64,000 nt of DNA. Origin: Anaerolineae bacterium (GTDB lineage: Bacteria > Chloroflexota > Anaerolineae > Aggregatilineales > Phototrophicaceae). Shown piece by piece: positions 30,149 to 39,892 of this stretch. The notes beneath the pieces were generated by a model, which had not been told where the DNA came from, did no database searches, and worked only from the letters and a program-made list of their open reading frames with translations. The first letter of the stretch is position 1. Each line of letters opens with the position of its first letter. Where the stretch lies: NCBI GenBank assembly GCA_022841825.1, contig JALHQT010000003.1:186001-250000 (forward strand). Direction: 5' to 3'. A program made the position numbers and the translations under genes.

Positions 30149-30180
30149 GGCTGTCTCTCCATTTGCTATTCTTTATGGGA

Positions 30181-30231
30181 TACGTACAGTCTGTATGTAT
30201 GACTATGATAGATACATACAGTATGTATGTC
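30181..30231. promoter_or_regulatory. Two related palindromic operators in a divergent intergenic region
   Basis: TACGTACAGTCTGTATGTAT (30181-30200) and TACATACAGTATGTATGT (30213-30230). Confidence 0.7.
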
Positions 30232-30273
30232 AAGTGGCGAGACATGAGCATTGGATAAGCGAGGAAGCATCCT

Positions 30274-30882
30274 ATGACGGATCACAAGCCCACGCGCACG
30301 AAGGCAGCACAGCGCGAAATGACCACCGCCCGACTGATCGAGATCGCCCGCGAAATCTTTACGCGAGATGGTTACGCGGGCGCGGCGATGGAGGAGATCG
30401 TCCAGCAGGCAGGCGTGACGCGCGGCGCGCTCTATCATCACTTTGGCAGCAAAGAGGGTCTGTTCAAGGCGGTTGTCAACGCCGTGCAGGAGGATGTCGG
30501 GCGGCGTGTGCTAACGGCGGCGGAGCGCAATCCGGACGCCTGGGAGAGCCTGATGGCGGGATGCGCGGCGTTCTTGCAGGCGAGCCTCGACCCGCAGGTG
30601 CAGCAGATCATGCTGGTCGATGCGCCGTCGGCGCTGGGCTGGTCGCATTGGCGCGAACTCGACGCGCAGTACAGCATGGCATCGCTGCGCAGCGCGCTCG
30701 CCGAACTGATTGAAAGTGGGCAGACGGTCGCCCTGCCGTTGGATGCGCTGGTGCACCTGCTGTCTGGCGCGATGAACGAGGCGGCGCTGTGGATCGCCCA
30801 GGCGAAGCAGCCACAGGATGCCCTGCGCGACGCGGAAGCTGCGCTGCGGCGGCTGCTGGACGGGCTGCGGGTGGGGGGTTAG
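30274..30882 (+). CDS. TetR/AcrR family regulator
   Basis: TTARLIEIAREIFTRDGYAGAAMEEIVQQAGVTRGALYHHFGSKEGLFKAV. Confidence 0.95.
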   Translation: MTDHKPTRTKAAQREMTTARLIEIAREIFTRDGYAGAAMEEIVQQAGVTRGALYHHFGSKEGLFKAVVNAVQEDVGRRVLTAAERNPDAWESLMAGCAAFLQASLDPQVQQIMLVDAPSALGWSHWRELDAQYSMASLRSALAELIESGQTVALPLDALVHLLSGAMNEAALWIAQAKQPQDALRDAEAALRRLLDGLRVGG

Positions 30883-30925
30883 GGCTGATGTTTGGGCTGC
30901 GCCAGGGCGGACTTATTCTTGATCT

Positions 30926-31918
30926 CTACCCCCGCTGCTGCGCGCGGCGGATCGCCCAGCCGAGCAGCAGCTTCGCCAGCAGTGCCTGGATGAGCGCGGC
31001 GGCGAGCAGCGCCAAGCCGAGGAAGACCCCGTAAGGCACAATCGCCCAGATTTCGCCAAACACGCTCAGATGCAGGAAGCGCAGCCCCCAATCCGCCCAC
31101 GCGCCAAAGCCGAACATCAGCGCGAATGCGGAGGCATCCGGCATGGGCAGCGCACCCTCCATGAAGCGCAGGTAGCCGAAGCCGAGCAGCGCCATCGTCC
31201 CGAAGCGCAGCAGGATCAGCACCACCTGGACGAGCGCGCTGTAGGTGCGCTGACGCACGTAGATCGAGATGAGCAGCCCCAGCGCCGCGTCGAGCGCGAC
31301 GCCTGTGAACGGCAGGAGCAGCCCAGCGGTGAGCATGAACGCCAGCAGCAGGATCGCCACCGCCAGCCCCAGGTCGAGATCGGGGGTGATCGGGATCGAG
31401 AGCTGTGGAACGATGCCGCTGATCAACAGGTCGAGATACTCGCCCTGGAACGCCGTCAAATCCCAAAGAATGCCCGCCACCAGCACGAGGCGGATCAGCG
31501 TGATGGCGATGAGCAGCGGACGCAGGCGGTAGAAGACGGCTGCCCAGCGCGTGCGCAGCGCCAGCTCTGCCCCGCCCGCCGTCGCCCGCAGCGAATCCCA
31601 CTGCTGGCGGCGCACGGCTTCGCCAATCGCGCCTGATGTCAGGCTGTAGGTGGCGAGGATGACGATGATCTGGAGGATCAGCGCGGGCGCGTAGAGCAGG
31701 CGGTTCGCCGATTCGGTGATGTTGGGCGAGAGCGGTTCGAGCAGGAACTGCGTCCCGGTCAGGAAGCCGATACCCACCAGCAGCGCGATGCCGACCAGAA
31801 CGCCGAGCCAGGTGAGGGCGCGGCGGCGCTTGCCGCGCGCACGTAGTTCGTAGCGCAGCAGGGGGTGCGTTTCTTCCGCCCATTCGGGCAGCGGTCCCAA
31901 AAAGAATCTAATCATCAA
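30926..31918 (-). CDS. hypothetical polytopic membrane protein
   Basis: Multiple TM helices; ATGA overlap with upstream helicase gene. Confidence 0.65.
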   Translation of the reverse strand: MMIRFFLGPLPEWAEETHPLLRYELRARGKRRRALTWLGVLVGIALLVGIGFLTGTQFLLEPLSPNITESANRLLYAPALILQIIVILATYSLTSGAIGEAVRRQQWDSLRATAGGAELALRTRWAAVFYRLRPLLIAITLIRLVLVAGILWDLTAFQGEYLDLLISGIVPQLSIPITPDLDLGLAVAILLLAFMLTAGLLLPFTGVALDAALGLLISIYVRQRTYSALVQVVLILLRFGTMALLGFGYLRFMEGALPMPDASAFALMFGFGAWADWGLRFLHLSVFGEIWAIVPYGVFLGLALLAAALIQALLAKLLLGWAIRRAQQRG

Positions 31919-34900
31919 TCTTGCCCCAACACATCACCAATGACCGACTCCAGACCTGCCAGCGCGCCCTGCCAGATGTCGGTGGGGACAGGGATGGTCT
32001 GATTATAACGAATGTAGTGGATATAGATCTCCGGCGTCATCCCGGTCAGCCGCTGCACTGCCGCCGCGTAGACGCCGACCTGAAGATGATAGCGACGGGC
32101 GTGCTCGGCGGCGACATGCTGGTCGTGCCCGCCGCGAAAGGTGCTGCTCTTGTAATCGATGACGGCGTGTGTCCCATCGGCGCGCACGACCAGCGCATCC
32201 AGTTTGCCCTGGATGGTGCGCTTGTCGGTCGCGTAGATCAGCGGCAGCTCCGGATAATGCCTGCCCTTGCGCCGCGCCGAGTCGATCATGTTCCAGAGCG
32301 GCGTGCCGACGAAGGTACGCAGCAGGTTGCGCGCTTCGTTGATGGCAATGTTGATTTGCTCCGGATCGACGATGCCCTCTTCCCACGCGTAGGCGCGCAG
32401 CAGTTCGCGCAGGTCGTCCTTCTCAGACGGGAACTGCCACCAGCGCAGCGCACGGTGGACGATCTCACCGATCTTGCGCGGCGGGATTTGCTGAGCGTCA
32501 TGGCTGCTGACGCGCTCGATGTGGTCGGGGGCATCACGCAGCAGGCTGTGGAGCAGGCGCACACGGTAGATGCCGCGCCTTTCCGGCGCTGTTTCGGCGG
32601 CGTACCCGCCCAACTGCGCGATCTGGGAGGCGGAGAGCGTCCGCGCGGAGGCATCGCGCGCCACACGCACGGAGGCGAGGAGCGGCGGCATGACGGGTTC
32701 CGCGTCCGGTGGCTGCCATTCTGGCGCGCGTGGAGCGCCACCGCGTTCCGGCGCGCTGTCCGCCGGGATGACGCTCAGGACGACCTCTCCCCACTCGCGG
32801 GGATGGGTGCCCGCCGCGCCTTCTCGCAGGTCAAAGGCGTCGAGCACCTGCGCCAGCCAGCCAGTCGTCTTCCAAATGCCGTCTTTTCGCGCCGCGCTGC
32901 CTGTGAAGATCAGCCGATCCTGCGCGCGGGTGGCGGCGACATAGAGCAGGCGGCGGCTTTCGGCATCCTCGCGGGCGGCGCGCAGGCGTTCTGCGCGGCG
33001 ATGTGCGAAGGGCGTGACGTTCGTGTCTTTGGCGGGGTCATAGACCTTGCAGGCAAGCCCCAAGTCGGCGTCGTGGATGAGCAGTCGTCCGAAGCCGGTC
33101 GCCTCGCGCTGGCAATCCACCAGGAAGACGACCGGGAATTCCAGCCCTTTGCTCTTGTGGATGGTCATCAGGGTGACCGCGCCGCTGGCATCGAGCGAGA
33201 CTTCGCCTTCGCGTGCTTCCATCGCGCTGAGATCGACCAGATGCTGCGAAAACTCGCCGAGCGTCAGCTTGCCGCCCGTGCGTGCCATCTCGACCAGCTT
33301 TTCGACATTGCCACGCCGCCGCGCGCCGTCAGGCAGTCCGGTCAGCACGGCGAGATAACCCGTGGCGTCGAGCGCTTCATCCAGCAATTCGGCGATGGTC
33401 ACACGCCCGGCGAGCGTGCGCAGCCGCGTCAGCGTCTCGCTTGCGAAGGCGAGTATGGCGGTTTCGTCGTCGGGCACGCCTGTCGAATCCGCCAGCGCGT
33501 CCCATAGCGGTGGGATCGTTCCGTCGTCGCTGCGGCGCGCGCGCAGGGCGTAGAGCGCGTCATCGCTGAGGGCGAAGAGGGGCGACCGCAGCGCGGCGGC
33601 GAGCGCCAGTGCATCGCCAGGGTGATAGATCGCGCGCAGGAGGTTGAGCATGTCCCAGACTTCCTGGCGGTCGTAGTAGCCCTTGCCCGCAATGGTGACG
33701 AACGGCAGCCCGGCGCTCTTGAAGACCTCCTCGTACAATCCCGCTTCGCTCATGGCACGGAAGAGCAGCGCACAGTCGCCGTAATCGAGCGGGCGAGTCG
33801 TGTTCAATTCGCGGTCGTAGATTGGGGTTTTCGCTTCAACCAGCGCGTGAATGCGCGCGGCGATGGCGGCGGCTTCGGCGCGGCGGGCGGCTTCCATGCC
33901 GTCGTCGCCGTCGTAGTCGCTGCGGTCGATGAGCAGCAGTTCTACAAACGGCGTTTCTGCCGGGGCGTCGGCGCGCGCGGCATCCATCGGCTCGCCCAGC
34001 TCGATCTGGTAATCGGCGGCGATGCTGGCAGGGTCGCGCGTGAGCACGCGGCTGAAGAAGGCGTTGAAGCAGTTCACCAGCGGCGCGTGTGTGCGGAATG
34101 AACGCGCCAGGGCGACCGCTTCGCCGCCGAGCTGCAAGAGCGCATCATGCGCCTGATTGAAGACGCGCACATCGGCGCGCCGGAAGGAGTAGATGCTCTG
34201 CTTAGGGTCGCCGACCAGGAATAGCCCACCCTGTGCATCAGGCGGGGCGAGCAGGCGGACGATGTCCCACTGCGAATCGTTGGTGTCCTGGAACTCGTCC
34301 ACGAGCAGATGGCGGAACTCCGCGCCCTGGTAGCGGCGGCGCACGTCCGGTCTATCGCGCAGCAGGCGGCGCGCCATCGCCTCCAGGTCGTCGAAATCGA
34401 GCGCGCCGCGTTCGCGCTTTGCCTCGCTGTAGGCGGTGCGCATCAGGCGCAGCAGTGTTGCCCAATGGGGCAGCAGGCGTGCGGCGCGCTCGTCCCATTC
34501 GTCGGGCGGCTCGCCGATCAGGTCGAGCGTGTCTTTGGCGTGCTCGCGCAGCATCTTCAGCGCGGCTTTCGCTTCGTCAAAGATTTCTTTGCCGCCCCAG
34601 ACTTTCGCGCTTCCGCCCGTCAGCTTGATCGACTCCTGGAGATGGCGCACCGCCGCGAGCTGTACCGCCCAATCGTGGGTCTTCAGCAGCGTGTCGAGGT
34701 GCATGACGCAGATCTTCCACACGTCGAGGATGCGGTCATCGCCTTGGGGCAGCCCGCCATCCGCCCAGGCAGCCGCCGCGCGAAAAGCCGAATTGCTCAT
34801 CAGGCGACCGAGCATCTGGGTCGCGTCGCTTTCCCAGAGCGCCCGCCAGCGCGCCATCAGGTTGTCGAGCGGGGCTTCGGCGGCTTCCGCGACGAAAGCG

Positions 34901-35424
34901 CGCAGGGTGGCACGCACGTCGCGGGTGTTGTACTGCGTGAAGACCTCGGTCGCCGGATCGCCATCGACCGCCAGCGCGGTCAGCAGGTCGTCCATGACCG
35001 TTTCCAGGAGGATTTGCGCGCCGATTTCGTCCAGCACCTCGAACGTTGGGTCGATACCGGCTTCGGCTGCGTTCTGGCGAAGGATCGCCGTGCAAAGCGC
35101 GTGGATGGTGTCGATGCGGGCGCTGTCCATCGCGCTCAGGCGACGCGACCAAATCGCTGCCCGCGCACCGTCGCGCTCCGCCTGCGCCGCTTCGAGACGC
35201 GCCAGGATCGCGCCGCGCACGCGGTCGCGCATTTCCTGCGCCGCCTTCTGCGTAAAGGTGATCGCGACGATTTGGTTGAGTTCCCACTCGGGGTGGGTAT
35301 CGAGCAGCCTGAGGTAGCGTTCGACCAGCACGCGCGTCTTGCCGGAGCCTGCGCCTGCGACGACCACCAGGTTGCGGTCAAGGGCGTATATGGCACGTTC
35401 CTGAGCGGGAGTGAAAGTGGGCAT
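31915..35424 (-). CDS. UvrD/AddA-like ATP-dependent helicase-exonuclease
   Basis: FTPAQERAIYALDRNLVVVAGAGSGKTRVLVERYL (Walker A), FRHLLVDEFQDTNDSQWDIV, LFLVGDPKQSIYSFRRADV, LMTIHKSKGLEFPVVFL; C-terminal nuclease motif HAVIDYKSS. Confidence 0.94.
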   Translation of the reverse strand: MPTFTPAQERAIYALDRNLVVVAGAGSGKTRVLVERYLRLLDTHPEWELNQIVAITFTQKAAQEMRDRVRGAILARLEAAQAERDGARAAIWSRRLSAMDSARIDTIHALCTAILRQNAAEAGIDPTFEVLDEIGAQILLETVMDDLLTALAVDGDPATEVFTQYNTRDVRATLRAFVAEAAEAPLDNLMARWRALWESDATQMLGRLMSNSAFRAAAAWADGGLPQGDDRILDVWKICVMHLDTLLKTHDWAVQLAAVRHLQESIKLTGGSAKVWGGKEIFDEAKAALKMLREHAKDTLDLIGEPPDEWDERAARLLPHWATLLRLMRTAYSEAKRERGALDFDDLEAMARRLLRDRPDVRRRYQGAEFRHLLVDEFQDTNDSQWDIVRLLAPPDAQGGLFLVGDPKQSIYSFRRADVRVFNQAHDALLQLGGEAVALARSFRTHAPLVNCFNAFFSRVLTRDPASIAADYQIELGEPMDAARADAPAETPFVELLLIDRSDYDGDDGMEAARRAEAAAIAARIHALVEAKTPIYDRELNTTRPLDYGDCALLFRAMSEAGLYEEVFKSAGLPFVTIAGKGYYDRQEVWDMLNLLRAIYHPGDALALAAALRSPLFALSDDALYALRARRSDDGTIPPLWDALADSTGVPDDETAILAFASETLTRLRTLAGRVTIAELLDEALDATGYLAVLTGLPDGARRRGNVEKLVEMARTGGKLTLGEFSQHLVDLSAMEAREGEVSLDASGAVTLMTIHKSKGLEFPVVFLVDCQREATGFGRLLIHDADLGLACKVYDPAKDTNVTPFAHRRAERLRAAREDAESRRLLYVAATRAQDRLIFTGSAARKDGIWKTTGWLAQVLDAFDLREGAAGTHPREWGEVVLSVIPADSAPERGGAPRAPEWQPPDAEPVMPPLLASVRVARDASARTLSASQIAQLGGYAAETAPERRGIYRVRLLHSLLRDAPDHIERVSSHDAQQIPPRKIGEIVHRALRWWQFPSEKDDLRELLRAYAWEEGIVDPEQINIAINEARNLLRTFVGTPLWNMIDSARRKGRHYPELPLIYATDKRTIQGKLDALVVRADGTHAVIDYKSSTFRGGHDQHVAAEHARRYHLQVGVYAAAVQRLTGMTPEIYIHYIRYNQTIPVPTDIWQGALAGLESVIGDVLGQD

Positions 35425-35571
35425 AACGAGGTTGATGAGTCGATTAGACGATTAGCAGTATAGCTTGATAGCAAATTGGCAAATTAGCAAATCGGACGCC
35501 TTTGTAGGGTGCATTCGGTTTTTGGGAGAACCGCTTCGCCGGCGGCTGAATCAATGCCAGAAATTGCCCCC

Positions 35572-35627
35572 TTGACAACTTAGAGTAATTGCTCTAAAGT
35601 AACCACAACTTAGAGTAATTGCTCTAC
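35572..35627 (+). promoter_or_regulatory. TetR-type promoter with duplicated operator
   Basis: TTGACA (35572-35577); TTAGAGTAATTGCTCTAA (35580-35597); second TTAGAGTAATTGCTCTA (35610-35626). Confidence 0.8.
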
Positions 35628-35637
35628 GGAGAAGGCG

Positions 35638-36219
35638 ATGAAGACCAAGGACAGGATACTCGACACAGCGCTGACACTCTTCAACCAGCAGGGTACCGCC
35701 GCCGTCTCGACCAATCACATCGCCGACGCGGCGGGTATCAGCCCCGGCAACCTGTACTACCACTACAAGAACAAGGAAGAGATCATCGGCGCGCTCTTCG
35801 AGAGGCTGTTCGCAGCATGGGCCGTGGGGTTCGACCTACCTACCGACCAGATGCCGACGCTGGCGGATGTCGAGCGGCTGGTGCGCGAAAACTTCCGCAT
35901 TGTTCACCAATACGCTTTCATCCACCGCGAGCTGGTCGCCCTGCTGCGCAGCGACAGCGCGCTGCACGACCGCTTCATCGCCGTGCGGGCGCGTGGACTG
36001 GATGGCTTCCGCGAGATCGTCGGCGCGCTGGAGATGAGCGGGGTACTCAAACCGCTCGCGGCACCCGACGAAGTCGCCCAGCTCGCTAACCTGTGCTGGC
36101 TCATCAGCGAGTTCTGGGTGTCGTCGCTGGAAGTCAGCGGGCAAACGGTCGATGATGATGGAATGCAGCGCGGTGTCGATCTCATGCTCTACGCGCTTAA
36201 GCCATATCTCAACGGGTGA
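35638..36219 (+). CDS. TetR/AcrR family regulator
   Basis: TKDRILDTALTLFNQQGTAAVSTNHIADAAGISPGNLYYHYKNKEEII. Confidence 0.94.
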   Translation: MKTKDRILDTALTLFNQQGTAAVSTNHIADAAGISPGNLYYHYKNKEEIIGALFERLFAAWAVGFDLPTDQMPTLADVERLVRENFRIVHQYAFIHRELVALLRSDSALHDRFIAVRARGLDGFREIVGALEMSGVLKPLAAPDEVAQLANLCWLISEFWVSSLEVSGQTVDDDGMQRGVDLMLYALKPYLNG

Positions 36220-36321
36220 ACCCCGCACCCACCGATTTCTATCTCGCTCTCGTTCTTTTCTCAGCGGATCGCATCTTGCGACCCTGCTCTGTTCAATGCG
36301 CTCCGGCGCAAGGAGAAACTC

Positions 36322-36999
36322 ATGACCACGCTCGATTTCACCGGTCTCGCTCTGATCGTCGTCCCACTGCTGTTCAACGTCGTCTTCTTCGCGCTCGCTC
36401 GTTCGTTTGAATACCCGGACATCCTCCGCAAGCCAACGGATGAAATCCTCCAGCGCTTCACGGCGGGCGGCGCGCGGCTGGTTTCGCTCTGGTACCTGTT
36501 CGCCGTGACTGCGCTGCTGGCTATCCCGATGGCGATCCTGGTCTTCTTCGTCTTCCTCGACACGCAGCCAGCGCTTGCTATCACATCGGCGATTCTGGGC
36601 ACGTTGAGCGGGTTGGTGCAGGCGCTCGGTCTGTTCCGCTGGAGCTTCGTCGTGCCGTCGTTTGCCGCGACCTACGGCGATCCGGCGTCGTCGCAGGCGA
36701 CGCGCGATGCGGTGCGGGTGGCGTTCAGCGCCTTCCATCAGTACGCAGGCGTTGCGATAGGCGAGCACCTCGGCTACCTGTTCACGGCGTCCTGGACATT
36801 CGTCCTCGCCGCGATGATGTTCGGCTCGGCGTTGTTCACCCCCGTGCTGTCGCTGCTCGGCATCGCGTCCGGCGTCGGCATCCTGGTCGGCTTGCTCGAA
36901 CCTGCTGGCTGGAAGCCCGCCGGAATGATCAACGCCATCAGCTACCTCGTCTGGTCGCTCTGGCTCATCCTGGTCGGGATCACCTTCCTGTTCGCGTAG
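36322..36999 (+). CDS. DUF4386-like membrane protein
   Basis: Polytopic; AARLVSLWYLFAVTALLAIPMAILVFFV..., GHLGYLFTASWTF-like motif. Confidence 0.65.
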   Translation: MTTLDFTGLALIVVPLLFNVVFFALARSFEYPDILRKPTDEILQRFTAGGARLVSLWYLFAVTALLAIPMAILVFFVFLDTQPALAITSAILGTLSGLVQALGLFRWSFVVPSFAATYGDPASSQATRDAVRVAFSAFHQYAGVAIGEHLGYLFTASWTFVLAAMMFGSALFTPVLSLLGIASGVGILVGLLEPAGWKPAGMINAISYLVWSLWLILVGITFLFA

Positions 37000-37065
37000 G
37001 TCAGCCTGGCTTACCCCTCCCTAAATCCCTCCCCACTCCGCAAGCTGCGTGGAGAGGGACTTCCA

Positions 37066-37092
37066 GACGGACGATACATGCCTCGTCCCTAC
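37066..37092. repeat. Decayed family A hairpin
   Basis: GACGGACGATACATGCCTCGTCCCTAC. Confidence 0.6.
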
Positions 37093-37126
37093 ACGACAAA
37101 CCCATTTCACCCAAGGACATAATCTC

Positions 37127-37675
37127 ATGAACACAATGACCCACACTCCACACCGCTTCTGGTGGCTCGCCTGGGCTGCCGCATTCCTCGGTTACCCCCC
37201 GGGTGGGGCACTCGCCACCGCCGTCATCGGTCGTCTTGATACGCCTATCGAAGGCATCCTGGGCGGCGCGCTGGCGGGCGCGCTGATCGGCATCGCGCAG
37301 TATCTGGCGCTGGGGCGACTGCTGCCCATTCGCCTGACCTGGATCGCGGCGACCAGCATCGGGCTGGCGGTTGGCGTCGGCGTGGGCGTGCTGTTGTTCG
37401 GCTCGGATACCAGCCTGAACACGCCGCTGCTGCGCGCGCCGTTCGCGGGCTTGGCGCTTGGCATCGCGCAGTGGCTGGTGCTGCGCCAGCATACGCGCAG
37501 GGCATGGCTGTGGGTGCTTGCGCAGACGCTGCTGCACCCGCTCGCCTGGTTCATCACCGCGCAGGTCATTGGGCAGAATATGGAGATCGGCTTTGTGATC
37601 TTCGGCGCGAGCGGCGCGCTTTTCTACCAGGTCGCGTTGGGCGTGGTGCTGGGCTGGCTGATACGGGAGCGATAG
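37127..37675 (+). CDS. hypothetical membrane protein, Gly/Ala-rich
   Basis: Start at MNTMTHTPHRFWWLAWAAAFLGYPPGGALAT; repeated G-A-G-I-A-Q motifs. Confidence 0.6.
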   Translation: MNTMTHTPHRFWWLAWAAAFLGYPPGGALATAVIGRLDTPIEGILGGALAGALIGIAQYLALGRLLPIRLTWIAATSIGLAVGVGVGVLLFGSDTSLNTPLLRAPFAGLALGIAQWLVLRQHTRRAWLWVLAQTLLHPLAWFITAQVIGQNMEIGFVIFGASGALFYQVALGVVLGWLIRER

Positions 37676-37681
37676 CCCTGG

Positions 37682-38413
37682 CTACCAACCGTGCGCGAGG
37701 CGCGCGATCAGGCGTTCGGGCAGGTCTGCCTTCGCCATGCGCTTCTGCACGGATGCCACATCGTAGGGGATGCGGCGGTGTTCCCAGGTGTTGCGCTCGA
37801 CATCGAGGATGGCGTAGGCGGCGTCCGGGTTCTGATCGCGCGGCTGCCCGATGCTGCCGGGGTTGATGATGACGCGGCGACCATTAAGCTGGCGCATGGT
37901 GTTGTACGCCGGGGCGACCATGTCGGTATCGCCCTGGTCGTTGAGCAGCTCGTAGATGACCGGCTGATGCGTGTGCCCGACGAGGCAGTAGGGCGTTTCG
38001 AAATGGGAGAAGTTGAGCGACGCGACAATCGGCTCCAGAATGTACTCCCAGACGGGTTCACGCGGGCTGCCATGCGCCAGCGTGTACTGCCCGATGACGA
38101 AGGTCGTCGGCAGCGCCTCAAGATAGGCAGTGTTTTCCGGGGTCAGCATCTCGCGCGTCCAGTTGACGGCGCGGCGTGCGTCAGGGTTGAACGTGCGGAT
38201 GTCGAGGCGACCGAGTGCCGCCCAATCGTGGTTGCCTGCCAGGCACAGATGCGGCAGCGTCTTGAGCAGCTCGACGCACTCGTTGGGGTCGGGTCCGTAT
38301 CCGACCACATCGCCCAGGCACCAGACGTATTCCCAGCTTCCTTTAGCATCGTCGAGGACGGTTTCGAAAGCGGTGAGATTGGCGTGAATATCAGAGATGA
38401 CGAGGATACGCAT
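37682..38413 (-). CDS. metallophosphoesterase
   Basis: MRILVISDIHANLTAFETVLDD, CLGDVVGYGPDPNECVELL, LAGNHDWA, VGHTHQPVIYE, INPGSIGQPRD. Confidence 0.92.
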   Translation of the reverse strand: MRILVISDIHANLTAFETVLDDAKGSWEYVWCLGDVVGYGPDPNECVELLKTLPHLCLAGNHDWAALGRLDIRTFNPDARRAVNWTREMLTPENTAYLEALPTTFVIGQYTLAHGSPREPVWEYILEPIVASLNFSHFETPYCLVGHTHQPVIYELLNDQGDTDMVAPAYNTMRQLNGRRVIINPGSIGQPRDQNPDAAYAILDVERNTWEHRRIPYDVASVQKRMAKADLPERLIARLAHGW

Positions 38414-38697
38414 GTATGACCTAAAAAGGTAGTGACAGCCCGAATGCCTGACCCGACTTGAACTCATGGTATCATGCTTTCTGGACGCCTGCGAATTAAC
38501 GTATTGTCGCCTTAAGGCTTTCTTTCAGTTTTGTTATGGCGTACTTTGGTCGTATTGCGAACATCATCAAGACTCTGCTGCACAGTGCATTGCCGGGTGC
38601 GGAGTGCGGGGTGCGCGCTGCGAACCGACACAGACCTCTTTCCTCGTTCTCCGGGCTTCTTACTTCGCGCTTCTCAGTTCACCTTTGCGCCACCCTC

Positions 38698-39204
38698 GTG
38701 ATGCTGGTCGTTGCCGCCTGTGCGCCGCAGTCGCCTACTTCGCTGCCGCCGCCGCCAGATGTCGCCACGCCTGTGCTCGCTCTGCCGGTCGTAACGCCCA
38801 CGCCTGCCTACCCCTGGACGGACGAACAGGCTGTCATGGGCGGCGTCTGCTTCGAGGCGGCACTGGACGCATCCGAGCAGCTTTTTATCCTGCGCACAGC
38901 GGAAGATCACATTCGCTTTTACGACCTTGTGGATGAGAGCCGCCTGTGCCGCCGCCCTGTGGCGCGCGTGCCGTTCGATTTTTCGTCCGGGCGGATGCTG
39001 GTGGGGTTATGGAGCGCGGGCGTCGGCTGCCGGGCGTGGCACGAGATCGTGCGCTACGAACGCGATGACGCTGCGCGTGCGTTTACGCTGACGCTGCGCC
39101 TGGTCATCGAAGGCGGGTGCAGTTATGAGCTTGTGCGCCCATTCTGGATCGGGTTGGAGGGCATGGCGGGGTATGCGGTGCGGATAGTGATGAGTAACGA
39201 GTGA
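38698..39204 (+). CDS. putative lipoprotein, unknown function
   Basis: VMLVVAACAPQ lipobox; upstream ORF extension to 38536 runs through family B repeat and is doubted. Confidence 0.6.
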   Translation: MMLVVAACAPQSPTSLPPPPDVATPVLALPVVTPTPAYPWTDEQAVMGGVCFEAALDASEQLFILRTAEDHIRFYDLVDESRLCRRPVARVPFDFSSGRMLVGLWSAGVGCRAWHEIVRYERDDAARAFTLTLRLVIEGGCSYELVRPFWIGLEGMAGYAVRIVMSNE

Positions 39205-39214
39205 CGAGGAGTTA

Positions 39215-39288
39215 GTGCGCAGTGCGCAGTGCGCGGTGCGAACATGCGCGCTCCTGTTTTTTCGCACCACGCACTGCGCACTGCGCAC
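39215..39288. repeat. Family B heptad inverted repeat, between convergent genes
   Basis: GTGCGCAGTGCGCAGTGCGCGGTGCGAA / TTCGCACCACGCACTGCGCACTGCGCAC, 27/28 complementary. Confidence 0.9.
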
Positions 39289-39292
39289 GTAA

Positions 39293-39781
39293 TCAGGATT
39301 CGATAATCGTCACGCTGTTGAGCTTGTCACCCTGAGCGATGGCATCGACCACCTTCTGACCATCCCCCATGACCTTGCCGAAGACAGCATGTTTGCCATC
39401 CAGCCAGGCGGTCTGGACGTGGGTGACGAAGAACTGCGAGCCATTGGTGTTGGGACCGGCGTTCGCCATGCTGAGGATGCCGGGTCCGCTGTGGCGCAGC
39501 TTGAGCGCCGACGGCTCATCCGCCCACTTGTAGCCGGGACCCCCGCGACCGCTGCCTTCCGGGCATCCCCCCTGAATCATGAAATCGGGGATGACGCGGT
39601 GGAAGTTCAACCCATTGTAGAAACCATCCTTCGCCAGGAAGACGAAGTTGTTGACGGTGATGGGTGCCTCTTTGGCGAACAATTGGATTTCGAAGTCGCC
39701 CTTGCTGGTCGAAAAGCGCGCGACATAGTTTTTCGCAGCGTCGATCTGCATGGGCGGCGGGGCGTTGTAGCTCTTGGGCAT
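39293..39781 (-). CDS. cyclophilin-type peptidyl-prolyl isomerase
   Basis: [62 protein letters not shown]. Confidence 0.96.
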   Translation of the reverse strand: MPKSYNAPPPMQIDAAKNYVARFSTSKGDFEIQLFAKEAPITVNNFVFLAKDGFYNGLNFHRVIPDFMIQGGCPEGSGRGGPGYKWADEPSALKLRHSGPGILSMANAGPNTNGSQFFVTHVQTAWLDGKHAVFGKVMGDGQKVVDAIAQGDKLNSVTIIES

Positions 39782-39821
39782 CGGATTATCCTCTGTTTTT
39801 GGGGATGCAACGGACGACTAG

Positions 39822-39887
39822 CGGTGCGAGGTGCGGAGTGCGCAGTGCGAAAATGCTTGTTCGCACCTCGCACTCCGCACCTCGCAC
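39822..39887. repeat. Family B heptad inverted repeat
   Basis: GGTGCGAGGTGCGGAGTGCGCAGTGCGAA / TTCGCACCTCGCACTCCGCACCTCGCAC. Confidence 0.9.
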
Positions 39888-39892
39888 GTATG

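Noticed and set aside
31921-33507. 528-aa and neighbouring plus-strand ORFs through 35463
   Set aside because: Antisense to the AddA-like gene.
39215-39887. Family B heptads considered as a CRISPR or tandem-repeat locus
   Set aside because: Units are 7 bp, without spacers, and arranged as inverted arms.
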